Part shown: one piece after another, positions 1-5,052 of the stretch
Layout: each line of letters opens with the position of its first letter
How positions within the stretch are numbered: position 1 is the first letter of the stretch
NCBI GenBank assembly: GCA_013695505.1
Contig: JACDAH010000544.1
Location: 1 to 5,052, forward strand
Origin: Chloroflexota bacterium
GTDB lineage: Bacteria; Chloroflexota; Limnocylindria; Limnocylindrales; CSP1-4
DNA: 5,052 nt
Direction: 5' to 3'
Notes under the pieces: model-generated
The model's input: the letters and a program-made list of their open reading frames with translations, nothing else
Told to the model about the DNA's origin: nothing
The model's database searches: none
Translations under genes and position numbers: made by a program

Positions 1-202
1 GCATCGCAGCGTCGTCGTCCTCTATTACCTCCAGCGGCTGTCCCTCCTGGAGACGTCCGAGGTCCTCGGCATCCAGCTCGGGACGGTGAAATCGCGGCTG
101 CACTACGCGCTGCGCAGCCTGCGCACCCACCTCGAACGCGATCGGCGGTTCGGCGGCGCGTACCTCGCCCCGGCCGACGAGATCGAGGCGAACGCCTCGT
201 GA
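1..202 (+). CDS. ECF-type RNA polymerase sigma factor, C-terminal fragment (region 4)
   Basis: This is the 3' end of a gene whose 5' part lies outside the window. The first whole codon is at base 2, and 66 residues run to a TGA at 200-202. The visible part is sigma region 4.2, the helix-turn-helix that contacts the promoter -35 element. It opens with HRSVVVLYYLQRLS, a version of the usual 'R.V..L.Y..GLS' segment. The first HTH helix (LLETSEVLGI) and the recognition helix (LGTVKSRLHYALRSLR) follow; the GTVKSRLH.A...LR pattern is a hallmark of sigma-70 family ECF factors. A tail of about 20 residues without recognisable features ends the protein. Its stop overlaps the start of the anti-sigma gene by 4 nt (GTGA), the usual arrangement of an ECF factor with its cognate antagonist. 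The ECF group and target regulon cannot be judged from this fragment. A LuxR-type HTH is less likely because of the SRLH.A...LR signature and the partner gene. Confidence 0.9.
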   Translation, partial: HRSVVVLYYLQRLSLLETSEVLGIQLGTVKSRLHYALRSLRTHLERDRRFGGAYLAPADEIEANAS

Positions 203-768
203 TCGATCTCGGCCGCGGCTGCGCTCGTCACCGGCCCGTCCTGATCGACTTCGTCGACCACGGTGAGGTCCGGCCGGAGACCGATGCCGCCCTCGCTCAC
301 CTCGACCGATGCTCGCGCTGCACCGACTTCGTCGAGGCCACGATTCTCACGATCACGGCCCTGAAGCGGATCGGCGCCGAGACCGCCGGGCTCGAGCCCG
401 ACGCCGACGCCTGGCCGCGCCTTCGGGTTCGGATCCAGAGCTGGCCGAAGCGGCCGGCCGTCATGTCGCCGCTGGCCGGGGTCGCGATGAGCTTCGCGAT
501 CGTTGCCGTCCTGGTCCTCCCGGTCCGCCTGGGCCAGACCCTGATCGGGCCGGTGGCGACGCCCGCAGGTGGTGGCGCCACGAGCGTCGTCGAGCGCCAG
601 GTGGAGGCGACGTACATTGCGTCCGGTCGCCAGGTGCTCCTCGTCGGAACCGCGGCAAGCCTCGTGGCCGGTGGAGCGTTTCCCCGCAATTACCCCGACA
701 ACTACCGACCGACGCGGAAGGAGGTGAGCCCGGCGGAACCCGCGGGGCGGCCACCAGAGGCTATTTGA
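199..768 (+). CDS. Membrane-anchored zinc-binding anti-sigma factor (ZAS family)
   Basis: This 189-residue protein probably binds and silences the sigma factor encoded just upstream. The N-terminal cytoplasmic part carries the ZAS motif H-x3-C-x2-C (H34, C38, C41 in HLDRCSRC). C8 is a plausible fourth zinc ligand. A hydrophobic stretch at about residues 88-109 (SPLAGVAMSFAIVAVLVLPV) is the likely transmembrane helix, preceded by basic residues (WPKRP). About 80 residues follow, presumably outside the membrane. They include a second, weaker hydrophobic patch (about 146-160) and a Pro/Arg-rich end; this part is unlike anything I recognise. The GTG start at 199 overlaps the sigma stop by 4 nt, and GAGG at 185-188 gives a suitably spaced ribosome-binding site inside the sigma gene, so translational coupling is likely. 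The stop codon lies within the -35 box of the next promoter. The signal that releases the sigma factor is unknown. The family call rests on motif, membrane segment and position, not on overall similarity. Confidence 0.85.
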   Translation: MIDLGRGCARHRPVLIDFVDHGEVRPETDAALAHLDRCSRCTDFVEATILTITALKRIGAETAGLEPDADAWPRLRVRIQSWPKRPAVMSPLAGVAMSFAIVAVLVLPVRLGQTLIGPVATPAGGGATSVVERQVEATYIASGRQVLLVGTAASLVAGGAFPRNYPDNYRPTRKEVSPAEPAGRPPEAI

Positions 769-793
769 CAGGGTCTGGCCCCGTGGCCATAGT
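765..793 (+). promoter_or_regulatory. Housekeeping-type (sigma-70/SigA) promoter for the ABC importer operon
   Basis: A perfect -35 box TTGACA (765-770) is followed by a 17-nt spacer and a -10 candidate CATAGT (788-793), which matches TATAAT at four of six positions, including the key A at position 2 and the final T. The predicted transcription start is near 800. The -35 box overlaps the TGA stop of the anti-sigma gene (766-768), so the promoter begins exactly where the upstream operon ends. That supports separate transcription of the transporter genes. TTGACA is rare by chance in DNA this GC-rich. The start site is inferred, not observed. Confidence 0.65.
774..791. promoter_or_regulatory. 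Possible operator: inverted repeat in the promoter spacer
   Basis: TGGCC (776-780) and GGCCA (785-789) form a 5-bp inverted repeat separated by CCGT. One further matching pair (T774/A791) flanks it across a mismatch. The repeat lies between the -35 and -10 boxes, a position where a bound repressor would block RNA polymerase. The arms are short and all G/C apart from the ends, so chance is a real possibility in GC-rich DNA. No regulator gene in the window points to it. Confidence 0.25.
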
Positions 794-799
794 ACCCGC

Positions 800-967
800 A
801 GCGCAGGAGCCGACGCTCACCGTGTGCTCGCGCGTGCCCTTCCATCGACCGACCCGAACAGGCCCCTGCCTGACTGGGTGGAGGCGAGGAGCGGTGCCGC
901 GGCCATGAACTTGCGGCGATCTGCGACCACCAGTGTGGGGAGACACACGCAACATGGAGGAGTATTG
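800..967 (+). other. Long 5' leader of the binding-protein transcript
   Basis: If transcription starts near 800, the binding-protein mRNA has an untranslated leader of about 168 nt. It can form a small hairpin CAGGC/GCCTG (859-863 with 868-872, loop CCCT). A second hairpin, GTGTG/CACAC (933-937 with 944-948), ends 7 nt before the Shine-Dalgarno sequence. The second can be replaced by a competing pairing CCAC/GTGG (927-930 with 935-938). I do not recognise a known riboswitch or T-box, and no separate small gene is supported. The reading frame of the downstream gene is open through much of the leader, but that segment lacks coding hallmarks. Confidence 0.4.
956..962 (+). promoter_or_regulatory. 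Strong Shine-Dalgarno site that fixes the binding-protein start
   Basis: GGAGGAG lies 5 nt before the ATG at 968. It is the best ribosome-binding site in the window and settles the start. The in-frame upstream candidates GTG 824 and ATG 905 would put the signal peptide deep inside the protein, and TTG 965 lies too close to the site. Confidence 0.85.
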
Positions 968-2812
968 ATGCGCAAACGCTTGATCGGCTTGCTCGCGACC
1001 ACGACGATCGTGTTCGCGGCATGCGGAGGCTCGGCGAGTCCGTCGCCGTCCGGTGTGCCAGCACCGTCGACGCCGGCCGCGAGCGGCCCGGTTGCGAGCG
1101 GCCCGGCCACGTCCGAGTCGGCGCCGCCGGCCTCGGAAGCCCCCGTCGATCTGACGAATACCGCCTACAAGCCCGAAGACGGGACCGACGGCGGTTCGAT
1201 CATCATCGGCGACTGGCAGGAAGCCAACCAGTTCAACCCGTTCTACGCCGGTCAGGTCACCGAGGCCAACGTGGCATCGGCGGCGTGGGCGTCGCTCGTC
1301 GTGCTGACCCACGACTACAAGTACGCTCCTGATCTGGCGTCCGAGATCCCGACGACGAGCAACGGCGGCGTGAAGGTTCCCGGCGACGGCGGCGACGCGA
1401 TGACGGTGACCTGGAAGCTCCGTGACGGCCTCAAGTGGTCGGACGGCGAGCCCCTGACCTGCGACGACTTCAAGTACGCGCAGGAGTGGGTCCTCGACAA
1501 GGACAACAGCGGCATCGGCACCATCTCCGGCTATCAGGCGATCAGCAAGCTGGATTGCACGAACGAGACCGAGATGGTCTGGCACTTCCCGAAGATCTAC
1601 GAGGGCTACATCACCCTCGCGGTCGCGCCGCTGCCCCGCCACTACCTGACCAAGTTCCCGATCAAGGACCAGGTCACCGGCGCCGGCTTCCGGCCCAACG
1701 AGATCAGCAAGCTCCCGGTCAGCGGTGCGTTCAGCTTCGATACCGTGACCCCGGGCGCTGAGCTGCGCCTGAAGAAGAATCCCAATTACAAGAGCTGGGC
1801 GACCGACAAGCCGGCCCACCTCGACAGCCTCATCTGGAAGTGGTACGGCGACGCCGATGCCATGGTCGCCGGCTACAAGGGCGGCGAAGTCGACTTTGCC
1901 ACCGACCTCCAGGACTCGGACATCCCGAAGGTCCAGGATCTCGGTGAGCAGGTCTCGGCCGTCCCGGCCCTCCTGTATGAGTTCCTCCGCCCTAACTGGT
2001 CGACCAAGGACTGCTCGAAGAACCCTGCGGTCAAGGGCCGCGGCACGGGCTGCCCGATGTCCGACCCTGCGATGCGCGAGGCGATCTCCTTCGCGATCGA
2101 CAAGAACGAAATCAACACCCGGCTGCTCGGTGGCACCGTCCAGGTCGCCAACACGAGCATCTCGCCCGGAGCCTGGTTCTTCGCGGACCAGCCCCCGGCC
2201 ACGTTCGACCCCGAGAAGGCCAAGTCGATCCTCGACGCGGCCGGCTGGGTGGCGGGCGCTGACGGGATCCGCGAGAAGGGCGGCCTGAAGGCCCAGATCG
2301 AGCTCTGCACCACGACTCGCCAGGTCCGTCAGGACACGCTGGCGCTGGTCGCGGCATGGCTCAAGGATGTCGGCATCGAGGGCATTCCGAACGCGGTCTC
2401 GCCGGACGACATCTTCGCCGACTTCAACACCGCAACGGCCGAGACGCCGTGCGCCCTGTCGCACAGCAACTTCGACCTCGCGGAGCACGCCTTCTCCAGC
2501 TCGATCGATCCGCTGGGCAGCTACTTCAGCTACCACAGCAGCCAGTTCGAGCCGAAGGGTGTCAACGACGCCCAGGTGAGCGACCCCGCCATCGACGCGT
2601 CGATGGACGCCGTTCAGAACTCGGTCGACTTCAAGGTCATCAAGGAGGCAATGGCGGAGTTCCAGAAGGTCTACGTCGAGAAGACGGTCGAGATCCCGAT
2701 GTACTACCGCAAGAACGTCGACCTGGTGAGCCCGAAGCTCGGCAACTTCTTCGCCAATCCGACCCAGGCGGGTCCGACGTGGAACGCCGTCGACTGGTAC
2801 AAGAAGGCCTAG
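968..2812 (+). CDS. ABC importer solute-binding lipoprotein, family 5 (peptide/oligopeptide type)
   Basis: This 614-residue extracytoplasmic binding protein captures the substrate and delivers it to the permeases encoded downstream. Residues 1-19 are a lipoprotein signal peptide: a basic start (MRKR), a hydrophobic core and a lipobox VFAAC with C19 as the lipidated residue. A Ser/Pro/Ala-rich linker follows to about residue 60. The SBP_bac_5 (DppA/OppA) fold then shows its typical landmarks: YAPDLA (119-124); LRDGLKWSDGEPLTCDDF, with WSDG at 157-160, matching the family signature; a 'lP.sGaFsf' region near 256; DPAMREAISFAIDK (366-379), the usual 'vR.Ai..AiDr' element; and DPEKAKSILDAAGW from 414. 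The C-terminal EIPMYYRKNVDLV also fits the family. Length is at the upper end of the usual range. Six further cysteines (165, 197, 349, 362, 447, 495) occur in the mature part. Family 5 members also bind nickel, heme, glutathione, glycans or opines, so peptide binding is the default, not proven. Confidence 0.93.
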   Translation: MRKRLIGLLATTTIVFAACGGSASPSPSGVPAPSTPAASGPVASGPATSESAPPASEAPVDLTNTAYKPEDGTDGGSIIIGDWQEANQFNPFYAGQVTEANVASAAWASLVVLTHDYKYAPDLASEIPTTSNGGVKVPGDGGDAMTVTWKLRDGLKWSDGEPLTCDDFKYAQEWVLDKDNSGIGTISGYQAISKLDCTNETEMVWHFPKIYEGYITLAVAPLPRHYLTKFPIKDQVTGAGFRPNEISKLPVSGAFSFDTVTPGAELRLKKNPNYKSWATDKPAHLDSLIWKWYGDADAMVAGYKGGEVDFATDLQDSDIPKVQDLGEQVSAVPALLYEFLRPNWSTKDCSKNPAVKGRGTGCPMSDPAMREAISFAIDKNEINTRLLGGTVQVANTSISPGAWFFADQPPATFDPEKAKSILDAAGWVAGADGIREKGGLKAQIELCTTTRQVRQDTLALVAAWLKDVGIEGIPNAVSPDDIFADFNTATAETPCALSHSNFDLAEHAFSSSIDPLGSYFSYHSSQFEPKGVNDAQVSDPAIDASMDAVQNSVDFKVIKEAMAEFQKVYVEKTVEIPMYYRKNVDLVSPKLGNFFANPTQAGPTWNAVDWYKKA

Positions 2813-2820
2813 GCCCCAAG

Positions 2821-2841
2821 CCGACGCCCTCCGGGCGGCGG
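2821..2841 (+). other. Small GC-rich hairpin just after the binding-protein gene
   Basis: CGCCC (2825-2829) pairs with GGGCG (2833-2837) around a TCC loop. After an A/G mismatch, CCG (2821-2823) pairs with CGG (2839-2841). It begins 9 nt after the stop codon. No run of T follows, so it is not a standard intrinsic terminator. It may help form a protected 3' end for the binding-protein message together with the larger hairpin downstream. Confidence 0.4.
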
Positions 2842-2859
2842 AACGGAAACTGAGTTCGT

Positions 2860-2890
2860 TCGGGGCGTCCGCATCGCGCGGGCGCCCCGA
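2860..2890 (+). other. Strong intercistronic hairpin between binding protein and permease genes
   Basis: Bases 2860-2872 pair with 2878-2890 to give a 13-bp stem (12 Watson-Crick pairs and one G-U pair) closed by the 5-nt loop ATCGC. Eleven of the thirteen pairs are G-C. No T-run follows, so it looks like a 3' stabilising or attenuating structure instead of a full intrinsic terminator. Such structures after a binding-protein gene are known to protect that part of the mRNA, as in the malE-malF intergenic region of Escherichia coli, and they give more binding protein than permease. The role here is inferred from position and stem strength. Confidence 0.6.
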
Positions 2891-2894
2891 CGGA

Positions 2895-2932
2895 CAACCG
2901 ATACGCGAACCGTGTACCGTGTCCCAACCGAT
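2895..2932 (+). repeat. Cluster of short direct repeats (CAACCGAT and ACCGTGT) upstream of the permease gene
   Basis: CAACCGAT occurs at 2895-2902 and again at 2925-2932, exactly 30 bp apart. Between them ACCGTGT occurs twice head to tail (2909-2915 and 2916-2922). All four units share ACCG, starting at 2897, 2909, 2916 and 2927. The cluster follows the large hairpin and ends about 80 bp before the permease start. It could be a binding site for a regulator or chance enrichment. No transposon-like ends or target duplications are seen. Confidence 0.45.
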
Positions 2933-3012
2933 CCGGCTCGGGAACGCGGCCTGATCAAGGCAGAGTCCGTGCTCTCTTCGACCAACCTCGCAACACGACA
3001 GGTGGTGAGCCG

Positions 3013-4134
3013 ATGACGAAATATGTGGTCAGGCGCGTTGCGCAGGCCATTCCGGTCCTCTTCGGCATCAGCATCGCCGTGTACGCCATCCTTCTCGCCG
3101 CTCCCGGCGGACCCACGGCTCGGTTCGCCCAGAACCCGCGCATGACCCTCGAGCAGAAAGAGGCCTTCAAGAAGTCGTGGGGCCTGGATCAGCCGATCCC
3201 GATTCAGTACTGCCGCTGGGTCGGCGCCTGCAACCCCGACAAGGGCGGAACCATCCTCGGGATCCTGCCGGAGCCGGCCGCATTCCTCGGCCCCAACGGC
3301 TGGCCAAACTTCCTGCCCGGCGCCCTGTCCGGCGCCAGGAACGGCGTGTTCCACGGTGATTTCGGCTTCTCGATCGACTCCGGCGAAGCCGTCGCGGACC
3401 GGATCACCAGGGCCGCCCTGCCGACGTTCATCCTGGCGTCCTTCGCCCTGGTCATCTGGCTGAGCATCGCCATCGTCGTGGGCGTGACCGCCGCGGTCAG
3501 GCGCTACTCGTGGTTCGACCAAGCCGCGACGATCTTCGCCTACGTCGGCTTCGCCATGCCCACGTTCTGGCTCGGGATCATGCTGATCTTCCTGTTCAGC
3601 GGTCCGGGCCTGAATATCCTCCCGGCCGGCGGGATGACCGAGACCCGGGCCTCGCCGCCGTTCGGTGGCAGCGAGTACTGGGCGTATTTCGGTGGGCATC
3701 CGATCGCGGCCATCCTCGACATCGGGCGGCATCTGATCCTGCCCGTGATCACGCTCGTCGTGGTCAATATTGCCGGCGACTCGCGGTTCGTCCGGGCGAG
3801 CATGCTGGAGGCGCTCGGCCAGGATTACGTCCGGACTGCCAAGGCGAAGGGCCTGTCGAACCGCTCGGTCACGTTCAAGCACGCGCTCCGCAACGCGATG
3901 CTTCCGGTGCTGACCAACATCGGCCTGGAGATCCCGTTCCTGTTCACGGGGGCGCTCGTGACCGAGACGATCTTCTCGTGGCCCGGCGTCGGGAAGCTGA
4001 CGATCGATGCGACCCGCGGCTTCGACTACCCGGTCCTGATGGGCGTCCTGTTGATCACGGCGATCCTGGTCGTTCTCGCCAACCTGCTTGCCGATCTCGC
4101 CTACGCCTTCGTCGACCCCAGGATCAAGTACTAG
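3013..4134 (+). CDS. ABC importer inner-membrane permease, DppB/OppB family
   Basis: This 373-residue protein is one of the two channel-forming subunits of the importer. The N-terminus (MTKYVVRRVAQAIPVLFGIS) and first membrane helix (about 9-31) are typical of DppB/OppB, with APGGP in place of the usual LPGDP. GLDQPIPIQY and GDFGFS (115-120) are family landmarks before the transport domain. Further membrane helices lie near 138-160, 173-198, 240-256, 298-325 and 340-366. The cytoplasmic EAA loop that docks on the ATPase is EALGQDYVRTAKAKGL (266-281) followed by HALRNAMLP (290-298). ETIFSWPGVG and the ending DPRIKY are also classic. The loop between QY and GDFG is about 38 residues longer than in E. 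coli DppB (339 residues) and contains C67 and C73. The ATG at 3013 is preceded by a modest Shine-Dalgarno sequence (GGTGGTGAG, 3001-3009). The next permease gene starts 19 bp after the stop, so the two are co-transcribed. Confidence 0.95.
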   Translation: MTKYVVRRVAQAIPVLFGISIAVYAILLAAPGGPTARFAQNPRMTLEQKEAFKKSWGLDQPIPIQYCRWVGACNPDKGGTILGILPEPAAFLGPNGWPNFLPGALSGARNGVFHGDFGFSIDSGEAVADRITRAALPTFILASFALVIWLSIAIVVGVTAAVRRYSWFDQAATIFAYVGFAMPTFWLGIMLIFLFSGPGLNILPAGGMTETRASPPFGGSEYWAYFGGHPIAAILDIGRHLILPVITLVVVNIAGDSRFVRASMLEALGQDYVRTAKAKGLSNRSVTFKHALRNAMLPVLTNIGLEIPFLFTGALVTETIFSWPGVGKLTIDATRGFDYPVLMGVLLITAILVVLANLLADLAYAFVDPRIKY

Positions 4135-4153
4135 CACTGAGGTCCGCCACCGC

Positions 4154-5052
4154 ATGGCACAAGAGATCGAACGCGGCGCTGTCGTTGCCGAGGCCGAAGC
4201 GGGGGGGCCCGGCGGTCCCTCCGGGGCCGATTATGAAGTCGGCCTCGAGAGCCTCAGTCAGTGGCAGCTGGCGTGGCGGAAGTTCAAGAAGCACCGTCTG
4301 GCCCTGATCGGGCTCGGCATCCTGATCACGCTCCTCGTCGTGGCCGTCGTGGGGCCGCTGCTCCTGCCCTACGCGTTCGACAAGATCCCGAAGCCGGACC
4401 AGGTCGTCTACAAGGGCCGCCCGCCCTCGCTCAGCCATCTTTTCGGCGAGACCGGCGGGCTCCAACGCGACGTCTTCATGCTCGTCGTCAACGGCGCGAA
4501 GTGGTCGCTCCTGATCGGGTTCTCGAGCATGATCATCGGCGTCGTGATCGGGACCGTCGTCGGTTCGGTGGCGGGCTACGTCGGCGGCATCGTCGACAAC
4601 GTCCTCATGCGGGTCGTCGACGTGATGCTCAGCCTGCCGCTCCTCTTCGTCATTCTCGTCGCGGCCCGCTTCCTGGCCGGCGCCCGGGACAACGTCTGGG
4701 TGATCATCATCATCTTCGGCGTGTTCGGCTGGATGGGTGTGGCCCGCTTGGTGCGGAGCCTGTTCCTGTCGATCCGGGAGCGCGAGTTCGTCGAGGCAGC
4801 GCGGGCGGTCGGCGTCCGCGACCGGCGGATCATCTTCAAGCACATCCTGCCCAACGCCCTCAGCCCGATCGTCGTGTCGGCGTCGCTGATCGTCGCCGGC
4901 AACATCATCGGCGAGGCGTTTGTCAGCTTCCTCGGCTTCGGGGTCAACCCGATCACCCCGACCTGGGGCAACATCCTGTCGAGTGCGCTGACGTTCATCC
5001 CCCTCGGAAATTGGTGGTGGCCGTTCTTCCCCGGGATGGCGATCATCCTGAC
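4154..5052 (+). CDS. ABC importer inner-membrane permease, DppC/OppC family (3' end outside the window)
   Basis: The frame is open from ATG 4154 to the edge, giving 299 residues; only a short C-terminal piece should be missing. A cytoplasmic N-terminus of about 46 residues, acidic and Gly-rich near 15-25 (EAEAGGPGGPSGADYE), leads into the OppC N-terminal element QWQLAWRKFKKHRLALIG and a first helix at about 49-73. LQRDVF (103-108) corresponds to the family's 'LGRDVF' element. Helices follow near 117-141, 150-174, 181-200 and 237-263, with a last one starting near 288. The EAA loop that contacts the ATPase is EFVEAARAVGVRDRRIIFKH (211-230) then ILPNALSP, with E214-A215-A216 and G220 in the expected places. 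EAFVSFLGFGVNPITPTWG is the standard C-terminal signature. GAGGT at 4139-4143 is a suitable ribosome-binding site. It pairs with the preceding permease; the ATPase genes are expected next. A run of seven G at 4201-4207 lies within codons 16-18. Confidence 0.94.
   Translation, partial: MAQEIERGAVVAEAEAGGPGGPSGADYEVGLESLSQWQLAWRKFKKHRLALIGLGILITLLVVAVVGPLLLPYAFDKIPKPDQVVYKGRPPSLSHLFGETGGLQRDVFMLVVNGAKWSLLIGFSSMIIGVVIGTVVGSVAGYVGGIVDNVLMRVVDVMLSLPLLFVILVAARFLAGARDNVWVIIIIFGVFGWMGVARLVRSLFLSIREREFVEAARAVGVRDRRIIFKHILPNALSPIVVSASLIVAGNIIGEAFVSFLGFGVNPITPTWGNILSSALTFIPLGNWWWPFFPGMAIIL

Noticed and set aside
735..775. ECF-type promoter beginning with GGAACC at 735-740
   Set aside because: No CGTC-like -10 element occurs 16-17 nt downstream; the first GTC lies about 32 nt away. 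The nearby TTGACA/CATAGT pair fits much better.
309..908. Arg-rich + strand frame overlapping the anti-sigma gene
   Set aside because: It is a frame-shifted shadow running across the promoter region, while the overlapping frame carries the ZAS motif and a membrane helix.
824..967. Longer start for the binding protein (GTG 824 or ATG 905)
   Set aside because: These would place 48 or 21 residues before the signal peptide. AGGAG at 887-891 lies 13 nt before ATG 905, which is too far, whereas ATG 968 has an ideal site 5 nt away.
761..2536. Long open frame on the - strand (591 residues) opposite the binding-protein gene
   Set aside because: Its translation is a low-complexity mix rich in Arg, Asp, Gly and Val with no domain, the usual mirror image of a GC-rich gene. 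The + strand frame has a signal peptide, a ribosome-binding site and family motifs.
2821..2890. Intrinsic terminator after the binding-protein gene
   Set aside because: Neither hairpin is followed by a T-run, and the downstream genes are expected to be in the same operon, so I call them mRNA structures and not terminators.
2941..2969. Second ECF-type promoter candidate (GGAACG then GTCCG) before the first permease gene
   Set aside because: The distance from GGAAC to GTC is 19 nt, longer than usual, and the -10 match is poor.
2809..4155. Long open frame on the - strand (448 residues) opposite the first permease gene
   Set aside because: The translation is strongly Asp/Arg/Gln/Gly-rich, has no membrane or domain signal, and lies fully opposite a clear DppB-type gene.
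4124..4843. Asp/His/Glu-rich - strand frame opposite the second permease gene
   Set aside because: The composition arises from reading GTC/GAC/ATC-rich membrane-protein codons backwards; no motif or start signal supports it.
1..5052. CRISPR array, tRNA/rRNA gene, insertion sequence or phage-type feature
   Set aside because: No regularly spaced repeats, cloverleaf-like segment, transposase or terminal inverted repeats were seen on reading both strands; the window is accounted for by ordinary chromosomal genes.

Overview
The window is GC-rich bacterial DNA, and every supported gene lies on the + strand. The lipoprotein leader with its Ser/Pro/Ala-rich linker, the strong G/C preference at third codon positions, and the ECF sigma/anti-sigma pair fit a high-GC Chloroflexota lineage (for example Limnocylindria-like soil or freshwater clades). 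A high-GC actinobacterium is the main alternative. This assignment is an impression from sequence style, not a proof.

Layout: (1) Bases 1-202 are the 3' end of an ECF-type RNA polymerase sigma factor gene (region 4.2 helix-turn-helix). (2) Bases 199-768 are a translationally coupled zinc-binding anti-sigma factor (ZAS) with a single clear membrane segment. (3) A good housekeeping-type promoter (TTGACA, 17-nt spacer, CATAGT) begins on the anti-sigma stop codon and drives a leader of about 168 nt. (4) Bases 968-2812 encode a family 5 solute-binding lipoprotein for a peptide-type ABC importer. (5) A 200-bp gap holds two GC-rich hairpins without a U-tract and a cluster of ACCG-containing direct repeats. 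(6) Bases 3013-4134 encode a DppB/OppB-type inner-membrane permease. (7) From 4154 to the window edge lies a DppC/OppC-type permease, cut off by the edge.

The last three genes form a classical importer operon of the order binding protein, permease B, permease C. The lipoprotein captures the ligand outside the membrane and the two permeases form the channel. The ATPase subunits (DppD/DppF type) are not in the window and would be expected downstream. The family suggests oligopeptides or dipeptides, but the sequence alone cannot fix the substrate. The sigma/anti-sigma pair lies just upstream but has a separate promoter boundary, and no convincing ECF-type promoter was found before the transporter. 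A regulatory link is therefore speculative.

I see no evidence of a novel defence, mobile or otherwise undescribed system here. The points worth a second look are regulatory and structural: the strong intercistronic hairpin, the ACCG repeat cluster, an inverted repeat inside the promoter spacer, the RsrA-like spacing of zinc ligands in the anti-sigma factor, an enlarged extracytoplasmic loop in permease B, and six cysteines in the mature binding protein.
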